From assembly GCA_016180765.1 (NCBI GenBank), contig JACPAP010000186.1:1-5128 (forward strand): a stretch of 5,128 bases of DNA. Direction: 5' to 3'. The notes beneath the pieces were generated by a model that did no database searches, had not been told where the DNA came from, and saw only the letters and a list, made by a program, of their open reading frames with translations. Position 1 is the first letter of the stretch, and each line of letters opens with the position of its first letter. Of the stretch, positions 1 through 5,128 are shown in pieces. Origin of the DNA: Gemmatimonadota bacterium (GTDB taxonomy: Bacteria; Gemmatimonadota; Gemmatimonadetes; Gemmatimonadales; GWC2-71-9). A program made the position numbers and the translations under genes.

Positions 1-1114
1 GATGCCGCGTCACCACGTTGCGGAAGCGCGGGACGTAGATCCCGTTGGGGCGGCGACCAAAGACATTGCGATCCTCGTTCCCCGGGATGGTGCCGCGAGC
101 CCCGCCCCCCATGGTGTGGTCCATGAGATTGCGGCCCAACTCGCCGCTCGAGTTGGCGAGCCCGCCGGGAAAGCGCGGCGTCTTGGAGTTGAGCAGAATA
201 CGAGCGGACTCCAGCGCCGAGGCGCAGAGGAAGATCACCCGCGCGGTGAACTCCAGCTCCTGCTTGGTGGTGGCATCGATCACCCGCACGCCGGTGGCAC
301 GATCGCGCCGCTCGTCGTACACGACGCTGTGTACCACGCTGTGGGGCCGGATGGTCAGTCGCCCGGTGGCCCGGGCCGCGGGCAGGGTGACATGGACGCT
401 GTTGAAGTAGGAATGCGTGGCGCAGCCGCGCCAGCAGGGCCCGCAGTAGTGGCACGCCGCCCGCCCGCGGTGGTCCACGGTGAGGATGGCGGTGCGCCCA
501 ATGGTGAGCACGCGCTCCCCGCCGAAGCTCCGCGCCATCCCCTCTTTCACCACCTGTTCGGCGCAGTTCAAGACCATGGGAGGGAGGAACTTGCCGTCGG
601 GAAGCTGGGACAGTCCTAAGGCCTCGCCGCTTATACCGATGAAGTCTTCGACGTGATCGTACCACGGCGCGATATCCCGGTAGCGGATCGGCCAGTCCAC
701 GCCGATCCCTTCGCGGGCGTTGGCCTCGAAGTCGAGATCGCTCAGCCGGTAGCTCTGCCGGCCCCACATGATCGAGCGCCCGCCCAGATGGCGGCCCCGG
801 ATCCAGTAGAACGGCTTGTCGTCGGGGAAGCTGTACGGATTCTCGACGTCGTCCACGAAGAAATGCGCGGTCTGTTCCTCGAATGGCCCCGCCTTGGCCT
901 GGATGAACTGCCGGGCGGCCTCGTGTTTGCGGTCGCCCAGGCCACGGAACTTGAACTCGTAGACCGGCTCGTGTTCCAGGTAGTCCTTGTCCGGATCCAT
1001 GGATCGCCCGGCCTCGAGCACCAGGGTGCGGAGTCCGCGCTCGGTCAGCTCCTTGGCCGCCCAGCCGCCGGTCATCCCCGAGCCCACCACGATGGCGTCG
1101 TAGCTCGGCTGCAT
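1..1114 (-). CDS. GMC-family FAD-dependent dehydrogenase, large subunit (partial, C-terminus off window)
   Basis: Flavoprotein subunit expected to oxidise an alcohol or sugar and pass electrons to a quinone or cytochrome; the substrate cannot be told from this fragment. The 371 visible residues begin MQPSYDAIVVGSG. The FAD-binding Rossmann motif GSGMTG is at residues 11-16, with the ribose-binding acidic residue E34 in LVLEAG. A second GMC-type glycine motif (GGRSIMWG) is at 111-118. A four-cysteine motif, C-x2-C-x2-C-x3-C, is at 221-231 (CHYCGPCWRGC), a likely Fe-S site by analogy with FAD-glucose dehydrogenase alpha subunits. Full-length relatives are about 550 residues, so roughly a third, including the catalytic His/Asn region, is missing to the left. 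The start is well supported: GGAGG (1125-1121) lies 6 bases upstream, and the ATG shares one base with the TGA of the preceding subunit gene, suggesting translational coupling. No signal peptide is visible, so export probably depends on the Tat signal of its partner. Confidence 0.93.
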   Translation of the reverse strand, partial: MQPSYDAIVVGSGMTGGWAAKELTERGLRTLVLEAGRSMDPDKDYLEHEPVYEFKFRGLGDRKHEAARQFIQAKAGPFEEQTAHFFVDDVENPYSFPDDKPFYWIRGRHLGGRSIMWGRQSYRLSDLDFEANAREGIGVDWPIRYRDIAPWYDHVEDFIGISGEALGLSQLPDGKFLPPMVLNCAEQVVKEGMARSFGGERVLTIGRTAILTVDHRGRAACHYCGPCWRGCATHSYFNSVHVTLPAARATGRLTIRPHSVVHSVVYDERRDRATGVRVIDATTKQELEFTARVIFLCASALESARILLNSKTPRFPGGLANSSGELGRNLMDHTMGGGARGTIPGNEDRNVFGRRPNGIYVPRFRNVVTRH

Positions 1115-1692
1115 CAGTCGCCTCCGCGGTTGCCGAGTCCCGCCGCGGCACAGGAGTCGTAGCGCCCCGGGATCATGACGTAGTGAAGCTCCTGCTCCAC
1201 GCCCACCTCGGAAGTGTAGTAACCCCAGAGGGTCAGGTGTTTCATTTGTTGGAAGAAGTGGCGCCGCGCGGTTTCCCGGTCTCCGGCGTCGCGGAGTGCA
1301 GCGACTTCGTCGTCCAGTGCGCCGAGCAGCGCGATCTGCTCGCTGGGCGTGGCCTCCAGGAAAGGCTTTCCAAAGCGGTCCTGGCTTTTCGCGTCCACGT
1401 CGGCGAGGCCCTGGAGAAAGCGAGCCCGCTCGTCATCGGCGTACCACTCGGCAACGATCAAGTCAATGAACTCATGGACCCGTGCCGCGGTGGCTCCCGG
1501 AGTATCGGTGGCCGGGATGATGTGCTCGGCGACAGTCGTGACGATGCGGCTCTGCGTGGGCTCGAGGACGCGCGGGCCGGCTTGGCGGTGGATGCGCCGG
1601 CCGAGGGCTAGCAGTTGCTCCGGGCTCAGAGCCGCCAGCGACGGAATCGCCAATGCGGCGCCCACGAGGCGGAGCATCTCACGTCGGTTCAT
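1114..1692 (-). CDS. Gluconate 2-dehydrogenase subunit 3 family protein with Tat signal
   Basis: Small (gamma-type) subunit of a membrane-associated GMC dehydrogenase. In the characterised FAD-glucose dehydrogenase of Burkholderia, this subunit carries the Tat signal and is needed to export and mature the flavoprotein. From the ATG at 1692 the protein has 192 residues. A twin-arginine signal begins at once (NRREML at 2-7), followed by a hydrophobic stretch at about 9-22; no clean AxA cleavage site is obvious, so it may remain as an anchor. The family core is recognisable by eye: IIPATDTPGA (58-67), VHEFIDLIVAEW (72-83) and, near the C-terminus, LTLWGYYTSEVGVEQEL (153-169) with PGRYDSC (175-181). 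A GTG at 1704 would add four residues; an in-frame TGA at 1713-1711 rules out anything longer. Neither start has a Shine-Dalgarno sequence. I prefer the ATG because it puts the RR motif at the usual position. The gene is first in a pair with the downstream dehydrogenase. Confidence 0.92.
   Translation of the reverse strand: MNRREMLRLVGAALAIPSLAALSPEQLLALGRRIHRQAGPRVLEPTQSRIVTTVAEHIIPATDTPGATAARVHEFIDLIVAEWYADDERARFLQGLADVDAKSQDRFGKPFLEATPSEQIALLGALDDEVAALRDAGDRETARRHFFQQMKHLTLWGYYTSEVGVEQELHYVMIPGRYDSCAAAGLGNRGGD
1121..1125 (-). promoter_or_regulatory. Ribosome binding site of the GMC dehydrogenase gene
   Basis: GGAGG on the minus strand, 6 bases before the ATG at 1114-1112. It lies inside the last codons of the subunit-3 gene and supports that start despite the one-base gene overlap. 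Confidence 0.75.
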
Positions 1693-1853
1693 GGCTGGGT
1701 TCACGGAGGGTCAGCCAGGTTGTGTCGTTCGTCCAAACATGCGGTGCCTCGCTGGGTCACGCTAGTGCGGAAGGCGGGGGCGGGTCTCTTCGCGCGCTGC
1801 CCCAGGAACCTTGCGTCCCGCGACTCCGGGGCGCAGCTTGGCGCCTACCTAGC

Positions 1854-1867
1854 CCGGCGTCTGCCGG
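1854..1867 (+). other. Small perfect hairpin in the leader of the rightward cluster
   Basis: CCGGC, a four-base loop GTCT, then GCCGG: a 5-bp all-GC stem 11 bases before the ribosome binding site at 1879. It could fold in the mRNA leader. It has no U-tract, so it is not a standard terminator. In sequence this GC-rich such stems arise often by chance. Confidence 0.25.
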
Positions 1868-1878
1868 CACCCTCGCTC

Positions 1879-1884
1879 AGGAGG
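1879..1884 (+). promoter_or_regulatory. Strong ribosome binding site of the membrane protein gene
   Basis: A full AGGAGG, 5 bases before the ATG at 1890 and 8 bases before the ATG at 1893. It fixes the start of the membrane protein and rules out the longer in-frame extension beginning near 1653, which would overlap the divergent gene. Confidence 0.85.
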
Positions 1885-1889
1885 CACCC

Positions 1890-2453
1890 ATGATGGTCTC
1901 GCTGATGTCCCTCTGGCTCCCGATCCTCATCGGGGCCGCCCTCGTGTTCATCGCCAGCTCGATCGTTCACATGGTGCTCCCGTACCACTGGAACGACTTC
2001 GGCACCGTGCCGAAGCAGGATGAGGTCGCGGCGGCGCTGCGCCCGTTCGCCATTCCGCCGGGCGATTACATGCTCCCCAGACCGGCCAGCCGGAAGGACA
2101 TGAAGACGCCGGCGTTCCAGGACAAGGTGAACAAAGGCCCGGTCGTCGCCATGACCGTCTTTCCCAGCGGCCAGTTCGCGATGGGCAAACAGCTGGCCCT
2201 GTGGTTCGTCTACTGCGCCGTCATTGGGCTCTTCGCCGGCTATGTGGCGAGCCGGACGCTAGATCCCGGCACCGAGTACCTCCAGGTCTTCCGCGTTACC
2301 GGCACGGTCGCATTCGCAGGCTACGGGCTGGCGCTGCTCCAGGGCTCGATCTGGTTCGGCCGGCGCTGGAGCACCACGCTCAAGGCCGTGGCCGACGCGC
2401 TGGTCTATGGGCTGCTGACCGCGGGAGCGTTCGGCTGGCTCTGGCCGTCCTGA
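1890..2453 (+). CDS. Conserved-looking four-helix membrane protein of unknown function
   Basis: An integral inner-membrane protein of 187 residues that I cannot assign to a named family. Four hydrophobic segments are visible: about 8-30 (LWLPILIGAALVFIASSIVH), 101-120, 134-156 and 162-185. Between the first and second lies a polar loop of some 70 residues, with PPGDYMLP at 56-63 and KGPVVAMTVFPSG at 82-94. The first helix ends in HMVLPYHWNDF, with histidines at 27 and 33 near the membrane surface; whether they bind anything is unknown. It has no cleavable signal peptide and no catalytic motif I recognise. The start is set by AGGAGG at 1879-1884; the second ATG at 1893 is equally possible. It is the first gene of a rightward cluster, with a 21-base gap to the MoaD-like gene. 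Its coding pattern matches its neighbours, so there is no sign of recent transfer. Confidence 0.85.
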   Translation: MMVSLMSLWLPILIGAALVFIASSIVHMVLPYHWNDFGTVPKQDEVAAALRPFAIPPGDYMLPRPASRKDMKTPAFQDKVNKGPVVAMTVFPSGQFAMGKQLALWFVYCAVIGLFAGYVASRTLDPGTEYLQVFRVTGTVAFAGYGLALLQGSIWFGRRWSTTLKAVADALVYGLLTAGAFGWLWPS

Positions 2454-2474
2454 CGCACGCCGGTTTATGATGGA

Positions 2475-2747
2475 ATGATGGCCCGCGTGACCTTTACGCA
2501 CACGATTCAGCGTCACGTCGCCTGCCCGCCTGCCGAGGTGGACGGGCACACCGTGCGCGAGGTGCTGGAGCGAGTTTTTCAGTCGAACCCGACGGCGCGT
2601 CCGTACGTGCTGGACGATCAGGGCGCCGTTCGGCGACACATGGTGGTGTTCGTCAACGGGCGCCAGATCGCGGACCGCGCGCGGTTGAGCGACCCGGTGC
2701 CGGCGGATGGCGAGGTCTGCGTGATGCAGGCGCTTTCGGGCGGATGA
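2475..2747 (+). CDS. MoaD/ThiS family ubiquitin-fold protein with C-terminal Gly-Gly
   Basis: A 90-residue sulfur-carrier-like protein with a beta-grasp (ubiquitin-like) fold. Family features seen: a short first strand (ARVTFTHTIQRHV, 3-15), a helix after HTVREVLERVF (25-35), strands at MVVFVNGRQI (56-65), and an acidic turn before VCVMQALSGG (81-90), which ends exactly in Gly-Gly. In characterised MoaD and ThiS the terminal glycine is adenylated by an E1-like enzyme (MoeB, ThiF) and converted to a thiocarboxylate that donates sulfur. No MoeB/ThiF, MoaE or ThiG is in the window, so the pathway is not indicated. Its stop overlaps the start of the beta-propeller gene by four bases (ATGA, 2744-2747), implying coupled translation. 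The ribosome binding site is weak (GGA at 2472-2474). The ATG at 2478 is an alternative start. Too divergent to call it MoaD or ThiS proper. Confidence 0.88.
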   Translation: MMARVTFTHTIQRHVACPPAEVDGHTVREVLERVFQSNPTARPYVLDDQGAVRRHMVVFVNGRQIADRARLSDPVPADGEVCVMQALSGG

Positions 2748-3871
2748 GCGCACGCCCCCGCCTGTTCGTCGCCACCCGCAAAGGGGTCTTCACGGTGGAA
2801 CGCCGGAAGGGCCGGCCCGGTGCGCGCTGGGCCATCACGCGGGCGCAATTCCTGGGCGACAACGCTTCCATGGTGCTACCCGATCGGCGCGATGGTCGGG
2901 TCTACGTGGCGCTGGGCCACGGGCATTTCGGCGTGAAGATGCATCGCTCTCCAAACGGAGGGCGCACCTGGGAGCCGTGCGCCACGCCAACCTACCCGCC
3001 CAAGCCGGAGGGGGTGGACGATCGGGAGCCCAACTCGGGCCGCCCCATCCCCTGGAACACGGAGCTGGTGTGGGCGCTCGAGACGGGACACGACTCCGAG
3101 CCGGAGACGCTGTGGTGCGGGACGCTACCGGGCGGGTTGTTCCGCTCGCGAGACCGAGGCGGGTCGTGGAGCCTCATCGAGCCGCTATGGAACCATCCCA
3201 GGCGACGCGAGTGGATGGGAGGCGGCGCGGAACTGCCCGGCGTGCATTCTATCTGTGTAGACCCCCGGGATGCGCGCCACGTTCGGGTAGCGGTGTCCTG
3301 CGGCGGCGTTTGGGAGACGCGGGACGCCGGCGCGAGCTGGGAGAACCGCACCCAGGGCATGCGGGCGGCCTACATGCCGCCGGACCGCCAATACGATCCG
3401 TACGTCCAGGATCCGCACCAGATGGTGCAGTGCCGGGCCGCGCCCGACGTGCTGTGGGTCCAGCATCACAACGGGGTGTTCCACTCCACCGACGGCGCCG
3501 CCTCCTGGCACGAGATCACGACGGTGAAGCCGGCGGTCTTCGGGTTCGCCGTCGCCGTCCATCCGGACGACCCGGACACGGCGTGGTTCGTTCCAGGCAT
3601 CAGCGACGAGCATCGCATTCCGGTGAAGGGCGGCGTGGTGGTGGCGCGCACCCGGAACGGCGGCAAGAGCTTCCAGGTTCTCAAGCAGGGCCTCCCCCAG
3701 GGGCACTCCTACGATCTCACCTACCGGCACGCACTGGACGTGGACCAGACGGGCGACCTTCTGGCCTTCGGCACCACGACCGGGGCGCTCTGGGTCTCGG
3801 AGAACCAGGGTGACAGCTGGGTGGCCGTCTCCGAGCATCTCCCGCCCGTCTACTGCGTGCGTTTCGGCTGA
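2744..3871 (+). CDS. BNR/Asp-box beta-propeller protein (sialidase/sortilin-like repeats)
   Basis: A 375-residue protein built of Asp-box (BNR) repeats, the short turns found in sialidases, sortilins and plant HCF136-type propellers. Six copies of the S/T-x-D/N-x-G/A-x-S/T-W/F pattern are visible: SPNGGRTW (69-76), SRDRGGSW (135-142), TRDAGASW (192-199), STDGAASW (248-255), TRNGGKSF (303-310) and SENQGDSW (352-359). Spacing of about 50-65 residues fits a six- or seven-bladed propeller. No signal peptide or membrane segment is present, so it is predicted cytoplasmic. Annotation pipelines often label such proteins exo-alpha-sialidase or glycosyl hydrolase, but the arginine triad and an N-terminal FRIP motif cannot be made out, so enzymatic activity is not supported. 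A binding or scaffold role is as likely. Its start overlaps the MoaD-like stop by four bases, making a functional link between the two plausible. Confidence 0.88.
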   Translation: MSARPRLFVATRKGVFTVERRKGRPGARWAITRAQFLGDNASMVLPDRRDGRVYVALGHGHFGVKMHRSPNGGRTWEPCATPTYPPKPEGVDDREPNSGRPIPWNTELVWALETGHDSEPETLWCGTLPGGLFRSRDRGGSWSLIEPLWNHPRRREWMGGGAELPGVHSICVDPRDARHVRVAVSCGGVWETRDAGASWENRTQGMRAAYMPPDRQYDPYVQDPHQMVQCRAAPDVLWVQHHNGVFHSTDGAASWHEITTVKPAVFGFAVAVHPDDPDTAWFVPGISDEHRIPVKGGVVVARTRNGGKSFQVLKQGLPQGHSYDLTYRHALDVDQTGDLLAFGTTTGALWVSENQGDSWVAVSEHLPPVYCVRFG

Positions 3872-3895
3872 CCCCCTGCGGCCGACGGACCGCCC

Positions 3896-5128
3896 TCACT
3901 CCCGACCCGCCGCTGCCACCAGCTTCTGCGCGGGACGGCCCGTGGGGAGGGCCTTGAGCACCTGCGCCACCAGGTCCCAGGTGGGGAACCCCGGCGCGCC
4001 GCCATCCAGCCCGCGGCGCACGATCACCAGGTCGTGTGAGGGAACCACGATAGCGTACTGACCCTGGGCGCCGGGCATGGTGTAGGCGTCCTGCGGCACG
4101 TCGGTCCGCGCGTCCTGCACCAGCCACCACTGCGCGCCGTAGAAGTTCCCGAATGGCGCGGTGGAAGGGGCCGCGGTGCGCGAAAAGTCCACCCAGCTCT
4201 CCGGCAGGATCCGCTCGCCGTTCCACACGCCGCGGTTCAGATAGAGGAGCGCCAGTCGAGCCAGGTCCCGCGCGTTGGTGTACACCTGGCTGCTCAGCAC
4301 CAAGTTGCCGAACCGGTCCACGCCGGGCACGGTGTTGCGCATGCCGATCTTGTCGAACAGCTCCCGCCGCGGGTACGTCAGATAGGCCGAGTCGTTGCCG
4401 ATCACGGTCTTGAGCGCCAGCATGCCGAGCAGCGTGTCGTAGTTCTCGTAGTCCCACATGGTGCCGGGCTCGCGCACCAGTCCGCGGTCGGCCGCCTGAT
4501 GCGCCGAGTTCCAGCCGCCGAAGTAGGACAGCCCCGAGCCGATGGACCCGCCGTACTGGTTGTCCACCGGGTACAGCCCGCTGGACATGTTGAGCACGTT
4601 GCGGAGCACGATGCGGCGGCGCGGGTCCGCCACCGGCGTCCGATTCACCGGGGGCCACGGTTCGAGCGTGACCATGGGCATCCGTGTGCGATGCCGCATG
4701 TGCAGCTCGTTCAGCTCGTCCGGCGGCCAGGCGATAGGCAGCGGCTCGTCCAGCTTGAGCATGCCCCGCCCCACCGCGATTCCGATCAGCGTGCCCGCGA
4801 TGGATTTGGCGGCGGACCAGGTGCGGGTCCGGGTACGATAATCCACGCCGTCGGCGTAGCGCTCGAACACGATGTCGCCCCGATAGACCACCAGCAGGCT
4901 CAGCGTCACCTGGCCCGCGTGCCCGCCGTTGGCCACCCGGTCGAACGCCCACCGGCCGGCGGCGTCGAGCGCGGGCCCGCTCACACCCGCCGGCAGGGGC
5001 TTTTTCGGCACCAGATCGCCGTTGGGCCACGCGATCGCGTCGGGATTGCCTGGCAGGGGTGGCGTGCGCAGCGCGGGCAGCTGGTCCACTTCATCGAAGG
5101 TCTGATTCGGCGCCATCACCACGCAACC
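3896..5128 (-). CDS. Serine hydrolase, beta-lactamase/EstB family (class C-like); start probably off window
   Basis: A serine hydrolase of the COG1680 type (AmpC, EstB, 6-aminohexanoate-dimer hydrolase relatives). Numbering from the first possible start in the window, a GTG at 5122 (408 residues), the nucleophile motif SxxK is S103-A-A-K106 in TWSAAKSIAGTLIG. The YxN motif is Y225-E-N227 in WDYENYDTLLG. The third conserved segment is GAQGQY (351-356) before IVVPSHDLVIVRRG, lacking the Lys/His of a true KTG box. LNMSSGL (177-183) is the usual family landmark. Substrate is unknown: ester, amide or peptide. It is unlikely to be a clinical-type beta-lactamase. Upstream of the GTG the frame stays open to the edge and reads Gly-Cys, and the N-terminal 45 residues look like a mature, proline-rich linker. 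The true start with a signal peptide therefore probably lies outside. It converges on the propeller gene with 24 bases between stops and shares no evident function with it. Confidence 0.88.
   Translation of the reverse strand, partial: GCVVMAPNQTFDEVDQLPALRTPPLPGNPDAIAWPNGDLVPKKPLPAGVSGPALDAAGRWAFDRVANGGHAGQVTLSLLVVYRGDIVFERYADGVDYRTRTRTWSAAKSIAGTLIGIAVGRGMLKLDEPLPIAWPPDELNELHMRHRTRMPMVTLEPWPPVNRTPVADPRRRIVLRNVLNMSSGLYPVDNQYGGSIGSGLSYFGGWNSAHQAADRGLVREPGTMWDYENYDTLLGMLALKTVIGNDSAYLTYPRRELFDKIGMRNTVPGVDRFGNLVLSSQVYTNARDLARLALLYLNRGVWNGERILPESWVDFSRTAAPSTAPFGNFYGAQWWLVQDARTDVPQDAYTMPGAQGQYAIVVPSHDLVIVRRGLDGGAPGFPTWDLVAQVLKALPTGRPAQKLVAAAGRE

Larger units (their letters stand above)
1693..1889. 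promoter_or_regulatory. Divergent intergenic region, promoters expected for both directions
   Basis: This is the only sizeable non-coding stretch. It separates the leftward dehydrogenase pair from the rightward three-gene cluster, so it should hold both promoters. Open frames cross it on the plus strand, but they have no recognisable protein content. No convincing sigma-70 promoter can be read. On the plus strand GGAACC (1805-1810) resembles the -35 box of ECF-sigma promoters, but no clear matching -10 follows at the usual distance. TTGCGT (1811-1816) is the best housekeeping-like -35, and TACCTA (1846-1851) is too far from it. No operator with strong dyad symmetry was seen apart from the small hairpin at 1854-1867. 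Confidence 0.45.

Noticed and set aside
2..1162. Plus-strand open frames of 205 and 169 codons across the left part
   Set aside because: They are antisense to the GMC dehydrogenase, whose minus-strand frame shows the Rossmann motif and the cysteine motif throughout without interruption.
1653..1889. N-terminal extension of the membrane protein gene to an upstream start
   Set aside because: It would overlap the divergent subunit-3 gene, its sequence is not protein-like, and a perfect AGGAGG points to the ATG at 1890.
2451..2474. Membrane protein and MoaD-like protein as one gene split by a stop codon
   Set aside because: Each product is complete on its own: the first ends after its fourth helix and the second starts at a normal MoaD-like N-terminus with its own tandem ATG. 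The shared frame is a one-in-three coincidence.
3611..3622. HRIP at residues 290-293 of the propeller protein as a sialidase FRIP motif
   Set aside because: The FRIP motif of true sialidases lies near the N-terminus before the first Asp box and carries the first catalytic arginine. Here it lies late in the protein between the fourth and fifth Asp boxes, so the match is probably chance.
2977..3838. A 278-codon plus-strand frame and a 217-codon minus-strand frame within the propeller gene
   Set aside because: Both are shadows of the Asp-box frame, which has six regularly spaced repeats; the alternatives are Arg/Gly/Pro-rich with no motifs.
3878..3893. GC hairpin between the convergent genes as a terminator
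   Set aside because: The stem is only four clean base pairs with a mismatch and no T-tract follows on either strand.
3717..5030. A 437-codon open frame on the minus strand, antisense/out of frame with the serine hydrolase
   Set aside because: Its translation is Arg/Ala/Gly-rich low-complexity sequence without family motifs, whereas the overlapping frame carries SxxK, YxN and other conserved segments. Long spurious frames are expected at this GC content.

Overview
This is a GC-rich window, with strong G/C preference at third codon positions, from what looks like a free-living, probably soil, bacterium. A Tat-dependent GMC dehydrogenase paired with a gluconate-2-dehydrogenase subunit-3-like protein is typical of lineages such as Acidobacteriota, Gemmatimonadota and Rokubacteria-like groups. 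That taxonomic guess comes from general recollection of gene content and is weak. No rRNA, tRNA, mobile element or CRISPR array is visible.

The layout is two leftward genes, a divergent intergenic region, three rightward genes, then one leftward gene facing them. Leftward at 1-1692 are a Tat-signal small subunit (gluconate 2-dehydrogenase subunit 3 family) and, overlapping it by one base, a GMC-family flavoprotein dehydrogenase whose C-terminus runs off the left edge. They should form a periplasmic (or outward-facing) alcohol/sugar dehydrogenase, with the small subunit carrying the signal-less flavoprotein through the Tat pore. No cytochrome c partner is in the window.

A roughly 200-base intergenic region (1693-1889) separates these from a rightward cluster at 1890-3871: a four-helix membrane protein I cannot name, a MoaD/ThiS-type ubiquitin-fold protein ending in Gly-Gly, and a six-Asp-box beta-propeller. 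The last two overlap by 4 bases (ATGA), and the first two are 21 bases apart. The tight MoaD-like/propeller pair is the most interesting part, because neither molybdopterin nor thiamine synthesis genes nor an E1-like activating enzyme lie beside it.

After a 24-base convergent gap, 3896-5128 on the minus strand holds a serine hydrolase of the beta-lactamase/EstB type (SxxK and YxN motifs). Its reading frame is open to the right edge. The last two codons visible before the first possible start encode Gly-Cys, which suggests the real start lies outside the window and that the protein may be a lipoprotein. Every stretch is accounted for; the only non-coding region of any size is 1693-1889.
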